Shown here: positions 11,618 to 20,213 of the stretch, in pieces | Layout of the letters: each line of letters opens with the position of its first letter | Position numbering within the stretch: the first letter of the stretch is position 1 | Assembly (NCBI RefSeq): GCF_002117485.1 | Contig: NZ_CP021030.1 | Span: 1,057,001 to 1,121,000, forward strand | Length of the DNA: 64,000 bases | Reading direction: 5' to 3' | Origin: Rhizobium sp. NXC14 | Lineage (GTDB): Bacteria; Pseudomonadota; Alphaproteobacteria; Rhizobiales; Rhizobiaceae | Notes under the pieces: model-generated | Told to the model about the DNA's origin: nothing | The model's input: the letters and a program-made list of their open reading frames with translations, nothing else | Databases searched by the model: none | Program-made: the position numbers and the translations under genes

Positions 11618-11740
11618 GGCCCCTCATCCGACCCTTCGGGCCACCTTCTCCCCGCTGGGGCGAAGGGGTTATGCCGCGACCTCGCGATTCCCTCTTCTCC
11701 CCAGCGGGGAGAAGGTGCCCGTAGGGCGGATGAGGGGGCC
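11618..11740. repeat. RIME palindrome
   Basis: Complete element from GGCCCCTCATCCGACC through the central hairpins (CTTCTCCCCGCTGGGG and CTTCTCCCCAGCGGGG) to GGCGGATGAGGGGGCC. The two arms are slightly different variants (GACCCTTCGGGCC on the left, GCCCTACGGGC on the right), which shows the mosaic nature of the family. Uninterrupted. Confidence 0.85.
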
Positions 11741-11794
11741 GCCGACGCCGAGGCTAACCTCAAAAAAGTGAGGAGTGCAAAAGGGGACGTGTTG

Positions 11795-11992
11795 CTACGC
11801 CGCCCCGGCCGGATCCCCGATCGGCAGTAACGCCGGGTCGAGCGGCGGGTCTTGCGGGTTTTTCGTATCACCCGGGTCCTGCGCCGGTGTGAGCGGCGGT
11901 TTTTCCTGGGTGCGGTCGGGGACGCCCGGCGTCGGCGTCGGACCGCGCGGTGTGTCAGTCGTCGGTGTCGGGATCGGGTCTCTGTTCGGCAT
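11795..11992 (-). CDS. Small proline-rich protein
   Basis: 65 residues, MPNRDPIPTPTTDTPRGP and onward, with about a third proline and many Thr/Asp; it looks disordered. The ATG at 11992 has an excellent ribosome-binding site, AGGAGG, five bases upstream, which is the main reason to call it a gene. No domain recognised. Divergent from the zinc-ribbon-like gene at 12098; the two may share regulatory DNA. Confidence 0.65.
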   Translation of the reverse strand: MPNRDPIPTPTTDTPRGPTPTPGVPDRTQEKPPLTPAQDPGDTKNPQDPPLDPALLPIGDPAGAA

Positions 11993-12097
11993 GATCGCCT
12001 CCTTTTGAAAAAGGGAACGGCAGCCCAGGCAGATGGTTCCACTTTCGCCGCCGGCGATTCCTCTGTATGAGGAGGCCGGAAAACACTGGAACCGAGC

Positions 12098-12343
12098 ATG
12101 GCCATCCGCGATCGATTTTCGAAGAAGCTGAACTGCCCGCAATGCGGCAATGCTGGTTTTGCCGAGGCCTCGGAGATCGACGATCCCAAGCGCAAGCATC
12201 CGGGTTTCACGGTCGATCACCTGCCGCGCGGCTTCGGCGTGCAGCGGGCTTCCAACCATCAGGAAAGCTTCATGATCAAATGCGAATGCGGGCGCAAGTT
12301 TCCCTTCCGCAGCCTGGCGGAAGCCGCGGCCGAGCGGCGCTAG
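12098..12343 (+). CDS. Small zinc-ribbon-like protein
   Basis: 81 residues with two cysteine pairs, CPQCG near residue 13 and CECG near residue 62, which could hold a zinc ion. The middle part (FTVDHLPRGFGVQRASNHQE) has no obvious match to a named family. Probably cytosolic. The ATG at 12098 starts MAIRDRFSKKLNC. Function unknown. Confidence 0.65.
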   Translation: MAIRDRFSKKLNCPQCGNAGFAEASEIDDPKRKHPGFTVDHLPRGFGVQRASNHQESFMIKCECGRKFPFRSLAEAAAERR

Positions 12344-12350
12344 GTCGCGC

Positions 12351-12737
12351 TCAGATCCGCTCCAGCACCTCGATGAAGGCATCGGCAAAGCGCACCAGAT
12401 GGGCGGTCTCCTCGTCGGGCGCCTGCATGCGTATCTCGGTGCCGTTATGATCGAGCAGCGCCAGCACGACGCGCATGTTCTCGCCATCGGGAATGCGCAA
12501 GACGGCGATGCGCCGGCAATCCTCGATCAGGCCGGCGGCCGGCAGGTCGAACAGCAGTTCGCCGCCGGAACGACCGGCTGCCTGGCGCACCGCCTCGCAG
12601 AAGCCGGCGTCACCGCCGGCATAACCTTCGAGTGAAAGTTCGAGCTCGACGAGCTCCATCGGCAGCGACGGCTCGGTGTGATCGATCGCGCCAAGCGCAG
12701 ACGCCTGCGGCCTTGCTGCTATCTCGGGTGAAATCAT
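12351..12737 (-). CDS. Conserved hypothetical protein
   Basis: 128 residues, acidic, soluble, no signal peptide or membrane segment. It reads MISPEIAARPQASALG then alternating helix and strand stretches (RIAVLRIPDGENMRVVLALLD, AHLVRFADAFIEVLERI). Ribosome-binding site AGGAGA about six bases before the ATG at 12737. Not recognised as a named family. It ends eight bases from the end of the convergent zinc-ribbon-like gene. Confidence 0.6.
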   Translation of the reverse strand: MISPEIAARPQASALGAIDHTEPSLPMELVELELSLEGYAGGDAGFCEAVRQAAGRSGGELLFDLPAAGLIEDCRRIAVLRIPDGENMRVVLALLDHNGTEIRMQAPDEETAHLVRFADAFIEVLERI

Positions 12738-12957
12738 CCCGTCTCTCCTGTCCGTGACCCTGGAGATGAAACCGCGGCAGAATGGCCTTTTTTTGGCATA
12801 TCAGCAAGGGCTCATGTAGAAGGGCTCCAGCTTCACCGCAGATTCCAGCGGATATGCTTGCGACAACAGTTTCAATTCATCCGAATCTTGCACTAAACAA
12901 TGATATGGCGATTTGCGTGGTCCATGACGCGGCGCTGACGAGCAACCGGTAAGTTTG

Positions 12958-13866
12958 ATGGCCATCCGTTACGACCGTCCCGTTTCCAACGCCGCCCACG
13001 CTTCGCGGCTGCTCGGGGCATTTTCCCTGGTTCTGGCGCTCGCCGTGCTGATCGCCCACCGCTTCGGCGGGCTCGCCACCCCCTATCTGGTGCTGCTCTT
13101 GATCGCCGCTGCCGGCTGCGCGCTGCTTGCAGCACTGCTCGCCGCGGCCGGCCTGCGCAGCCTCTGGGTATCGGGCGCCGAAGGTGGGCTCGCTGCGCTG
13201 GCGGCGCTGATCTATGCTGCCTTTCCGCTTGGTATCGGCGCTGTGGCCGCCGAACGCTACATCAGCCTGCCTGCGATCTACGATGTCTCCACCGATCCGG
13301 TCTCGGCACCGGACTGGCTATCGCCGCCGAAATCCGACCAGATCTGGCTGAAGCGCAATCCGGTGGTGACGCCTGAAGATCGCGAGAAGCAGATGGAGGC
13401 CTATCCCGAACTCACCGGCCGGCGTTATGAGGGCGCGCTCGACCGCGTGCTGGAAGCGGTCCGCAAGGTTGCCAAACAGAGCGGCTTTACGATCGTCAGG
13501 AGCACCGGCACATCAGAGCCGGACCGCGATCTCGAGGACAGACCGGCCAAGCCCGCCCCCGGCGACGACGCCGTGACCGATGCGCCCGGCATCATCCCGG
13601 TGCCGACGCCGCGCCCCTATGATGACGATGTCGCCAAGCTGATCCGCGGCGCCAACGGCGTGACGCTGCAGGCCACCACCCGCACGCTGATCCTCGGCCT
13701 GCGCTTCGATATGATGATCCGGCTGCGCGAAGAGGCCGAAACCACCTTCGTCGACATCCGCGTCGCCTCCCGCTACGGCCAGCACGACCTCGGCCTCAGC
13801 GCCGAAATCGCCGGCGATTATCTGAAGGCGCTCGACGCCGAACTTCTGGGGATTGCGGGTGGGTGA
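12958..13866 (+). CDS. DUF1499 membrane-anchored protein
   Basis: 302 residues. Three hydrophobic segments lie in the first ~95 residues (LLGAFSLVLALAVLIA, YLVLLLIAAAGCALLAALL, GGLAALAALIYAAFPLGIGA), followed by a soluble domain with RYISLPAIYDVSTDP and the C-terminal FDMMIRLREEAETTFVDIRVASRYGQHDLG, typical of the DUF1499 family (which has no assigned activity). A Pro/Asp-rich linker interrupts the domain around residues 185-220. ATG at 12958 preferred to the TTG three bases before. Confidence 0.8.
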   Translation: MAIRYDRPVSNAAHASRLLGAFSLVLALAVLIAHRFGGLATPYLVLLLIAAAGCALLAALLAAAGLRSLWVSGAEGGLAALAALIYAAFPLGIGAVAAERYISLPAIYDVSTDPVSAPDWLSPPKSDQIWLKRNPVVTPEDREKQMEAYPELTGRRYEGALDRVLEAVRKVAKQSGFTIVRSTGTSEPDRDLEDRPAKPAPGDDAVTDAPGIIPVPTPRPYDDDVAKLIRGANGVTLQATTRTLILGLRFDMMIRLREEAETTFVDIRVASRYGQHDLGLSAEIAGDYLKALDAELLGIAGG

Positions 13867-13870
13867 GCCG

Positions 13871-14058
13871 CGGTGCCGCCAGAGGCGCCAGCAATCGATC
13901 CAGTGAATCGATTGCAGCGGCGAACGCCCTGAGCCCAAGCGAAGGGCCGGGAGAGGGCGCGGCAGACGCGACCGCTGATCCGGTGCCGCCAGAGGCGCCA
14001 GCAATCGATCCAGTGAATCGATTGCAGCGGCGAACGCCCTGAGCCCAAAGCGAAGGCC
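13871..14058. repeat. Tandem direct repeat, 110-bp period
   Basis: A unit beginning CGGTGCCGCCAGAGGCGCCA occurs at 13871 and again at 13981, nearly identical for about 75 bases; each contains the palindrome AATCGATCCAGTGAATCGATT's two arms (AATCGAT / ATCGATT) and GAACGCCCTGAGCCCAA. The space between units is GC-rich and unrelated. Located just after the DUF1499 gene. Confidence 0.8.
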
Positions 14059-14087
14059 GGAATAGGCTGATATGCCGCAACCTGTCG

Positions 14088-14141
14088 ATCTCCTCTTCTC
14101 CCCTCGGGGAGAAGGTGCCCGTAGGGCGGATGAGGGGGCCG
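14088..14141. repeat. Half RIME
   Basis: Only the right arm is present: TCTCCTCTTCTCCCCTCGGGG then AGAAGGTGCCCGTAGGGCGG and ATGAGGGGGCC. The left arm is missing, replaced by the tandem 110-bp repeats. Confidence 0.65.
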
Positions 14142-14193
14142 GTCGCGCTGATCTTTCCAAACAGCTGCGCATCCTTCGAAAATTCTCGCCTAG

Positions 14194-15235
14194 AGCACGC
14201 TTCGATTTTTCAGAATCGCAGATTCGCAAATCAGCTGAAATATGATTCTCTGTCCTACCGGAAAAGGACGGCCGGCAAGGATGACGCACCCATATTCTGA
14301 GGATCTTCGCGAACGGGCGATGGCGCGCCTGAACACCGGAGAAACGATACGATCGATCGCAGCAGCACTTGCGATTGCTCCCTCCTGTGTTTCGAAGTGG
14401 AAGAAGCGCCTTGCGGAGACCGGCGCTCTGACGCCCGGCCGCGTCGGCGGTCGCAAGCAGCGGACTTTGTCCGGCGAACGGGCCGACTGGCTGCGCCAGC
14501 GCTGTCGATCCGGCCCGTTCACGACGCGAGGCCTTGTGGCGGAACTGGCCGAACGCGGTATCAAGACCGAGCGACGCGCCGTTTGGGTGTTCGTCCGGGC
14601 CGAGGGCCTGAGTTTCAAAAAAAACGGTTCTGCCGGCCGAGCAGACGCGGATGGATATCGCCAGGAAACGGTTGCGTTGGAAGACCCATCAACGGCGGAT
14701 CGAAGCGCAGCGGCTGGTCTTTCTCGATGAGACCTGGATCAAGACCAACATGGCGCCCCTCAGGGGTGGGCACCGCGTGGTCAACGCCTATGTGCCGCGG
14801 TTCCGCATGGGCACTGGAAAACCCTGACATTCATTGCCGCCTTGCGCTGCGACCGCATCGACGCCCCTTGGGTCATCGATGGGCCGATCAACGGCGAACT
14901 CTTTACCCTCTATATCCAGAGGATCCTCGTGCCCACGCTCGCCAAGGGCGACATCGTCATCCTCGACAATCTCGGCAGCCATAAGGGCCAAGCTGTCCGT
15001 CGTGCCATCCGGGCCGCAGGCGCGCACCTCTTCTTCCTGCCGCCTTACAGCCCGGACCTCAATCCCATCGAGCAAGTCTTTGCCAAGCTCAAGCACCTAA
15101 TTAGGAGAGAACAGCCTCGCACAGTCGAAGCGACATGGCGCAAGGCTGGTGAAATGCTCGACTGCTTCTCGCCAGCAGAATGCGCAAACTACCTCACAAA
15201 CTCAGGATATGCTTCCGTATGAAAGCAGCAGGCTC
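14194..15235 (+). mobile_element. IS630-family element, inactive
   Basis: About 1.04 kb, flanked on both sides by TA (14192-14193 and 15236-15237), the target duplication typical of IS630/Tc1-mariner elements. The ends read GAGCACGCTTCG... and, inverted, GAGCCTGCTGCTTTC, a weak terminal inverted repeat. It carries one DDE transposase gene broken by two frameshifts. It lies next to an IS110 element, forming a small IS cluster. Confidence 0.75.
14281..15222 (+). pseudogene. IS630 transposase, two frameshifts
   Basis: Starts at ATG 14281 (MTHPYSEDLRERAMARL) with an N-terminal helix-turn-helix (SIAAALAIAPSCVSKWKKRL). At 14617-14624 a run of eight A shifts the frame: before it FKKN, after it TVLPAEQTRMDIARKR. 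A second shift near 14767 (AGGGGTGGGCACC, apparently one base short) moves from MAPLRG to a frame reading TLTFIAALRCDRIDAPWV. All three catalytic acids can still be found: VFLDETW, VILDNLGSHK and SPDLNPIEQ. A single A8 shift might be programmed, but the second makes this copy a pseudogene. Confidence 0.8.
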
Positions 15236-15263
15236 TAAGGTTGTGATGCGAGGATGTACCTTG

Positions 15264-15294
15264 TGGCCCCCTCATCCGCCTGCCGGCACCTTCT
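15264..15294. repeat. Left part of a RIME, interrupted by IS110 type A
   Basis: GGCCCCCTCATCCGCCTGCC followed by GGCACCTTCT, then the IS begins. The continuation CCCCGAGGGGAGAAG is found at 16441 directly after the element. Beyond about 16465 the rest of the RIME is not recognisable. Confidence 0.75.
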
Positions 15295-15321
15295 TGGATA
15301 AGAAAAATGTAGGATATTGAT

Positions 15322-15470
15322 GCTTGCCGGGCGGGTGGCCGCCCGCCCGGCAGCTGGTTGTCGGATCGTCACCTTCTTAGCCGTTTTGGGCTGTGGGGAG
15401 CAGGATCGCAACCGGCTCTTCATCTGGCCCGTGTGGTTGCAGGAACCTTGGGGTTCGTATCCAAGACAGG
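15322..15470 (+). ncRNA. Putative bridge RNA of IS110 type A copy 1
   Basis: Same structure as in copy 2: a GC-rich 5' hairpin (15322-15354), a target-binding loop with guides CACCTTCT (15370-15377) and GGGGAG (15395-15400), and a donor-binding loop with guides TGGTTGC (15434-15440) and ATCCAAG (15459-15465). All four segments are intact although the recombinase gene of this copy is broken. Confidence 0.6.
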
Positions 15471-15480
15471 GACGACGAAG

Positions 15481-16429
15481 ATGACCGATAATAGCATGAT
15501 TTGTGCCGGAATCGATGTCGGCAAAAGCCATCTCGACATTGCCCTCCATCCCGGTAAGGCAAGGCTGAGGGTCACGTACGACACCGCTGGCCTGAAGGCG
15601 CTTGACGCCTTTCTTCGAGAGCATGACGTCAGCCGCATCGGCTTCGAAGCCTCCGGCGGCTGTGAATGGCGGCTGCTGGCGCATCTGCGGGCCGGCAAGC
15701 GGCCGGGCGCGTCTGCAGCCGGCGCAATTGCGCTTCTTTGCCAAGAGCCGGCTCAAGCGGGCCAAGAACGATCGGCTCGATGCCGTGCTGATTGCGCTCT
15801 TCACGGCAAGTCTCGAGCAGTTGCCGGCGCTGCCGGACGCACGCTTCGACAAGTTGGCCGCCGAACTGACCTATCTGGAACAGATCGAGCAGCAGATCGC
15901 GCTGGTCAAGACCTTTGCCGAGACCGCCTTGTCGGAGGCGATCAAACGCCGCCACCTGCGCGAGGTCGCCCGCCTCGAAACCTGCCGCAAGGCCCATCTG
16001 CTGCGGCTCGAAAAGACGGTTCGCGACGATTGCGACCTGGCGCAACGGCTCGATCTGCTGATCTCCATCAAGGGGATCGGGCTGCGCAGCGCCCTGTGCT
16101 TGATCATTCGGCTGCCCGAACTCGGCCATGCCAGCCGCGCCGAGATCGCCGCCCTTGCCGGCGTCGCACCCTATGACGACGATAGCGGAAAGTATCATGG
16201 CAGACGCCGCATCCAGGGTGGTCGCGAACGCCTGCGAAAGAGCCTATTCATGTGCGCATTCACGGCAACCCGGCACAATCCGGATCTCGCCGCTTTCTAC
16301 ACGCGCTTGCGTCAGAACGGAAAGGAGCACCTGTGCGCCGTTATAGCCGTCGCCCGAAAACTCATCGTTCTCGCCAACACAATCCTCTTTCGAAAGACCG
16401 AATGGACGCCACAACACCGCAAGAATTAA
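15481..16429 (+). pseudogene. IS110 type A recombinase, frameshifted
   Basis: Starts ATG 15481 (MTDNSMICAGIDVGKSHLD). Near 15705 the sequence CGGCCGGGCGCGTC lacks two bases relative to the intact copy (CGGCCGGCGGCGCGTC), shifting the frame; the rest (LQPAQLRFFAKSR... to WTPQHRKN) is open in the second frame to 16429. One conserved Tyr is changed to Cys (GGCEWR instead of GGYEWR). The RuvC-like DEDD part and the C-terminal Ser domain are split between frames, so the protein is probably inactive, but the element could be moved by the intact copy. Confidence 0.85.
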
Positions 16430-16523
16430 ACATGGTTGCTCCCCGAGGGGAGAAGGGGGCGTGCCGCGAGCTCCGTTCCTTGCCCACGTGAATCGGGCCG
16501 CCAGAGCGCCGCCAATCATCCGG

Positions 16524-17219
16524 CTACGCCCCTGCAACCTCGCGTCCAAGCTCACCCACGGCGGCGATGATCTCCGCTGCCGTCGGGAAAATGCAAAGGC
16601 TGCTGGGTCCGTCCAGCGCCTCGATTTGCGCCCAGGCAATGGTGCCGTTCTGATCGACCAGGAAGTGCCCGACGAGCTGGGTGGCGTGTTTCGCGAAGAT
16701 CGCATGATCGGCTTCATCAAGCTCGAAGCGGTCCTTGGCGTTGAGCACCGTGTTGGCTTCCATCGGCTGGAGCGGTTCCGGGAACTCGCCCGTGGGGTTG
16801 ATGCGCGCCGCCTGGAACTGCGCCATCGTCGCGCGATAAGGCCATTCGGGCTGCGCGCTGCTGCCATCGGGCAGGAACTCGGCATGCGGCACGCCGTAGG
16901 CGCGATGCGTGTGGCAGTCGGGATCGCATAAGAGCGTCACAGGCGTCGGGCGGTGGCGGACATACAGGCGAGCGCGTTCCACCGGCGTGTTGATCACGGC
17001 CACGGTCTTCACCCCGGCTGCGCTGAGGATGGGCTCTATGCCGGCAAGCTGTTCGAGCTGGCGTCGGCAGAATGGGCAGTGCAGCCCGCGAAAGAAGCCG
17101 ATCAGGAACGCGCGACCGCTCAAGTCGGCCAAGGAAACCGTCCCGTCGAAATTGGCCGTGGCGAGTTCGAACGCGGGCGCGGTGTTTCCGGGTTGCAGCG
17201 GGCGCTTCTGGTCTCCCAT
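16524..17219 (-). CDS. AhpC/TSA-like redoxin (peroxiredoxin-like)
   Basis: 231 residues with a thioredoxin fold: PGNTAPAFELATANFDGTVSL, then FLIGFFRGLHCPFCRRQLEQL with a CxxC motif, and a later VGHFLVDQNGTIAWAQIEAL strand pair. This is the pattern of the peroxiredoxin-like family with GLHCPFCR, thought to reduce peroxides or thiols; substrate not known. ATG at 17219 (MGDQKRPLQPGN) is preceded by AAGGA at about nine bases. It lies about 80 bases from IS110 type A copy 1. Confidence 0.8.
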   Translation of the reverse strand: MGDQKRPLQPGNTAPAFELATANFDGTVSLADLSGRAFLIGFFRGLHCPFCRRQLEQLAGIEPILSAAGVKTVAVINTPVERARLYVRHRPTPVTLLCDPDCHTHRAYGVPHAEFLPDGSSAQPEWPYRATMAQFQAARINPTGEFPEPLQPMEANTVLNAKDRFELDEADHAIFAKHATQLVGHFLVDQNGTIAWAQIEALDGPSSLCIFPTAAEIIAAVGELGREVAGA

Positions 17220-17333
17220 GGAAGAATTCCTTTCCCGGATCGTCTCAGGTGAAACGACCGAAATTGAATATAGCACTCGTTGCAAGAAGACCCAGCGCCC
17301 GGTGTTGAGATCGGCTGGAGTGGCCAGGCATGC

Positions 17334-18332
17334 TTACCGCCTCGGCAGACGCCACAGACGCATCAGTTCGATCGGAGCCGAGATCTCCGCTGCCAACACG
17401 AATGGGTCTATCGCTCCTGAGGGGGCCGGCTTTCGACTCTTGACGGGAAGACCGTGCCCCATGCCATGGATCGAATAGAGCGATACGGGGCGGGCGCCTG
17501 CAACGTTCCAGGAGGACAACTCGCCCCAGGGCTTCTTCTCGACACGGACGCTGCTTCGATCGACAGCGTTCGCTTCAAGCCATTGATCGGCGCAGGCCCT
17601 CGCATTTGCCGGGTTGACCGTGCGATCCGCAGTCCCCTGCCAGATGCTGATCGGCGGCCAGGACCGTTGGCGAGGGGAGATTTCGGCAATCCTTGCGCCC
17701 CAGCCATCCGCGGGCAGTGCCGCGCCGGACTTCATCGCCCGCAGCGCTGACATCGCATCGCGCACGGCGCCAACGGGCATGCCGGCGACGATGGCGGCGC
17801 CTGCAAACATATCCGGATAGTTGGCGACCAATGCACCTGTCATCGCTCCGCCGGCAGAAAGGCCGACAATGTAAACGCGCGTGCGATCGGCTCGATGTCG
17901 TTTGAGGGCATGGTCGATCATCTGCTTGACGGAAAGCACCTCGCCGCGATCGCGAGCGACCTCGCTCGGACGGAACCAGTTGAAGCATTTGTGCGCATTG
18001 TTGGCGTGGGTCTGCTGCGGGTAAAGCACCACGAACCCTCTCTCCCTGGCCAGTCGCGAGAAGCCGCTGGCGGCGTCCAGGCTTTCCGGCGTTTGCCGGC
18101 ATCCATGAAGCACCACCACAAGGGCCGGCTTGCTTGGCAGATCGGCGGGCACGAAGGTCTTCATCACAAGCCTTCCGGGGTTGCTGCCAAATGCGGAGGT
18201 CGTCTGGAGCCTCGGTCGCTCCTGCCTGGATGGCTTATGGCGAAGCGGACTCCATGTCTTCTCCAACAGACGTACGGCTCGCCGTCGCGTCTTCAACAAT
18301 CTCGACAGCGATTTGGTGAAGCCGAGCTTCAA
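17334..18332 (-). CDS. PHB-depolymerase-family (LpqC-type) esterase
   Basis: Alpha/beta hydrolase of the poly(3-hydroxybutyrate) depolymerase / feruloyl esterase type. Visible: LVVVLHGCRQTPESLD, the block NNAHKCFNWFRPSEVARDRGE, nucleophile elbow GLSAGGAM, Asp region GTADRTVNP and the C-terminal GMGHGLPV with the catalytic His. No signal peptide, so perhaps an intracellular esterase. I take TTG 18332 as start: it overlaps the stop of the NUDIX gene and has GGAAGG upstream, giving 332 residues; the frame is open further upstream. Translationally coupled to the NUDIX gene. Confidence 0.75.
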   Translation of the reverse strand: MKLGFTKSLSRLLKTRRRAVRLLEKTWSPLRHKPSRQERPRLQTTSAFGSNPGRLVMKTFVPADLPSKPALVVVLHGCRQTPESLDAASGFSRLARERGFVVLYPQQTHANNAHKCFNWFRPSEVARDRGEVLSVKQMIDHALKRHRADRTRVYIVGLSAGGAMTGALVANYPDMFAGAAIVAGMPVGAVRDAMSALRAMKSGAALPADGWGARIAEISPRQRSWPPISIWQGTADRTVNPANARACADQWLEANAVDRSSVRVEKKPWGELSSWNVAGARPVSLYSIHGMGHGLPVKSRKPAPSGAIDPFVLAAEISAPIELMRLWRLPRR

Positions 18333-18775
18333 AGGACCACGCCTTCCAGCCTGGAAAGCAGAGCCTTCAAGCCGGGCTGCGCCGCATCTCGGATCGCGAC
18401 TTTCAAAGGAAACCATTTCTGTTTGCGCATGCCCTTCTCCGGGAAATCAGATTGCGCCTCGACGACGCGCAGCAGGTGAACGGTGACATGGTAGTGATGC
18501 GGCGAGCTGTCTTTGTGGTAGCTGAATGAACCGAAGGCTGTCGCCTCCACGTCGCCGACGACGCCCGCTTCCTCGAAGGATTCCCGCCTCGCTGCTGCCG
18601 ATGTCGTCTCGCCAGGGTCGAGATTGCCTTTCGGAACGCCCCATCGTCCATGCCGACGACTTCCCACGAGAAGGATGCGAAGCTGCCCACTTCCGTTTCT
18701 TCGATAGCAGATCGCACCCGCCTGCGGAACGTCGGTTGCGATTGTCGAGTTGGATTGATCGTCACCGTGGAGCAT
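18329..18775 (-). CDS. NUDIX hydrolase
   Basis: About 148 residues from ATG 18775 (MLHGDDQSNSTIATD). It contains a full Nudix box GNLDPGETTSAAARRESFEE followed by AGVVGD, preceded by RRHGRWGVPKG, as in diadenosine/diphosphoinositol polyphosphate hydrolases of the DIPP group. It hydrolyses a nucleoside diphosphate linked to another moiety; the substrate is not visible. Start uncertain: the frame extends to 18874. Its stop overlaps the start of the esterase gene. Confidence 0.85.
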   Translation of the reverse strand: MLHGDDQSNSTIATDVPQAGAICYRRNGSGQLRILLVGSRRHGRWGVPKGNLDPGETTSAAARRESFEEAGVVGDVEATAFGSFSYHKDSSPHHYHVTVHLLRVVEAQSDFPEKGMRKQKWFPLKVAIRDAAQPGLKALLSRLEGVVL

Positions 18776-18981
18776 GGCTGTTTTCGATTTTTCCCGTCTT
18801 TCATCAGAGCTGTAGCATCGAACCGTGACAGTCTGCTCTGCATTGAGTTGTTTCCTCTGGCAGCCGGAGTTCAAGTTGTCGTCCGAAACCGACCGTCACA
18901 AGAAGCCCGCAATGCCGTCGTTGGTTCCGATCTTTTGCGAGAACCCGACGAGGCTGTGACGTCGCTCGCCGGCCGAAGCAG

Positions 18982-19689
18982 TTACGGCAGCCGACCCGGC
19001 TTGCGCATTTCGGCATCGCGCCACTGCTGCCATTGCTGCCGCAGCCGGCTCCTGGACATGCCGATGGATTCCGCGAGGATCTCGACCTTGAGGATCCGTT
19101 CGGTGCGGAAGTGACGGAAGGCCTGTTTCGATTGGCACCAGGCGATCAGAAGGCTGTGCGCCTCGGCATAGCCGAGCAGCACGGGCCAGACGATGCGGCT
19201 GCTGACCGTCCCATCCGCCGCGCGATAATCGAGTTCAAGCTTGCGGCCTTCCCTGATCGCCGACCTCAGCGGCCGCGTGTCGACCATCGCATCGCGGCCG
19301 ATATCCTCCGGTCTGATGCCGACCGCCGGCTCGGCAATATAGGGAAGCAGGTCCGGCGGCATGACCGATGTGATCTTGGCCATGACATCGCTGGCGGCAG
19401 TGCGCATGGCCGCATCATTCAGCCTTGCCACCATCTGCACGCCGAGCACGACCGCCTCGATCTCCTCGGGCGTCAGCATCAGCGGCGGCATGTCGTATCG
19501 CGGATCGAGCACGTAGCCGAACCCCGCTTCGCCTTCGATCGGCACACGCTGGGCAATCAGATGCGCAATGTCGCGGTAGACGGTGCGCCTGGCGACCTCC
19601 AGTTCCTCCGCGAGCGCCGACGAGGTCACCGGGCGGCTCGACCGGCGAAGAATCTGGATGATCTGAAAAAGCCGCTCCGCTTTTCGCAT
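18982..19689 (-). CDS. YafY-type regulator (HTH + WYL domain)
   Basis: 235 residues. N-terminal winged helix MRKAERLFQIIQILRRS...VTSSALAEELEVARRTVYRDI, then a WYL-type ligand-binding domain ending FRHFRTERILKVEIL. Family members are transcription factors often controlling a neighbouring detoxification gene. The ATG at 19689 is the canonical start. It is divergent from the VOC-protein gene at 19778, 88 bases away, which is its likely target. Confidence 0.88.
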   Translation of the reverse strand: MRKAERLFQIIQILRRSSRPVTSSALAEELEVARRTVYRDIAHLIAQRVPIEGEAGFGYVLDPRYDMPPLMLTPEEIEAVVLGVQMVARLNDAAMRTAASDVMAKITSVMPPDLLPYIAEPAVGIRPEDIGRDAMVDTRPLRSAIREGRKLELDYRAADGTVSSRIVWPVLLGYAEAHSLLIAWCQSKQAFRHFRTERILKVEILAESIGMSRSRLRQQWQQWRDAEMRKPGRLP

Positions 19690-19777
19690 GCCTGCTGACT
19701 CCCGCTGCCACAACGCTGTCAGCACGGCTGTGTGACAAAGGCAAGCCAAGAGATCGTGCGCAGCCAGGGAAAACATC

Positions 19778-20176
19778 ATGAAATTCGCATCCACCCGCCT
19801 GATCGCCGCTGATATCGCCAGCATGGTGGCCTTTTATGAATTTGTGACGGGCTGCCGCGCCGAATGGCTTGCGCCCGTCTTCGCCGAGATCGTCATGCCA
19901 GGCGCGACGCTCGCCATCGGCAGCGCCGAAACGGTCGCCCTGTTCAGCGAGGGCAGCGCCGAGCCGGGCACCAACCGCACGGCCATTCTCGAATTCATGG
20001 TCTCTGATGTCGATGCGGAATTCGCACGGCTCAAGGACCGGGTCACGGTGGTGCACCCGCCCAAGGATCTGCCATGGGGCAATCGGACCGCGCAGTTTGC
20101 CGATCCCGAGGGGACTCGCGTCGCCCTCTATACGCCCGTCACCGAAGCTGCCAGAGGGCGTTTCGCCGGCCGTTGA
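19778..20176 (+). CDS. VOC (glyoxalase/bleomycin-resistance fold) protein
   Basis: 132 residues with paired beta-alpha-beta-beta-beta modules: MKFASTRLIAADIASMVAFYEFVTG, then AILEFMVSDVDAEFARLKDR and a C-terminal WGNRTAQFADPEGTRVALY, the usual metal-site Glu region. Substrate unknown; VOC proteins include glyoxalases, dioxygenases and antibiotic-binding proteins. Divergent from the WYL regulator. Confidence 0.85.
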   Translation: MKFASTRLIAADIASMVAFYEFVTGCRAEWLAPVFAEIVMPGATLAIGSAETVALFSEGSAEPGTNRTAILEFMVSDVDAEFARLKDRVTVVHPPKDLPWGNRTAQFADPEGTRVALYTPVTEAARGRFAGR

Positions 20177-20213
20177 TCGGCCGCCTGCAAACGCAGGGAG
20201 AACGCCGCGTGCC

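Larger units (their letters stand above)
15295..16440 (+). mobile_element. IS110-family element type A, copy 1 (in a RIME)
   Basis: Left end TTGGATAAG..., right end ...CATGGTTGCT; a CT dinucleotide sits at both junctions (15293-15294 and 16439-16440), so the interrupted target reads CACCTT-CT-CCCCGAGG. No inverted repeats and no longer target duplication, as expected for IS110. It contains a putative bridge RNA (15322-15470) and a frameshifted recombinase gene. More than 95% identical by eye to copy 2 at 39.4 kb, so insertion was fairly recent. Confidence 0.85.

Noticed and set aside
13871..14058. Direct repeats considered as a CRISPR array
   Set aside because: Only two units, 110-bp period, repeat longer than the spacer, and no cas genes nearby.
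14281..15222. IS630 transposase as a gene using programmed frameshifting
   Set aside because: One shift at A8 would fit, but a second shift near 14767 without a slippery site makes a functional product unlikely.
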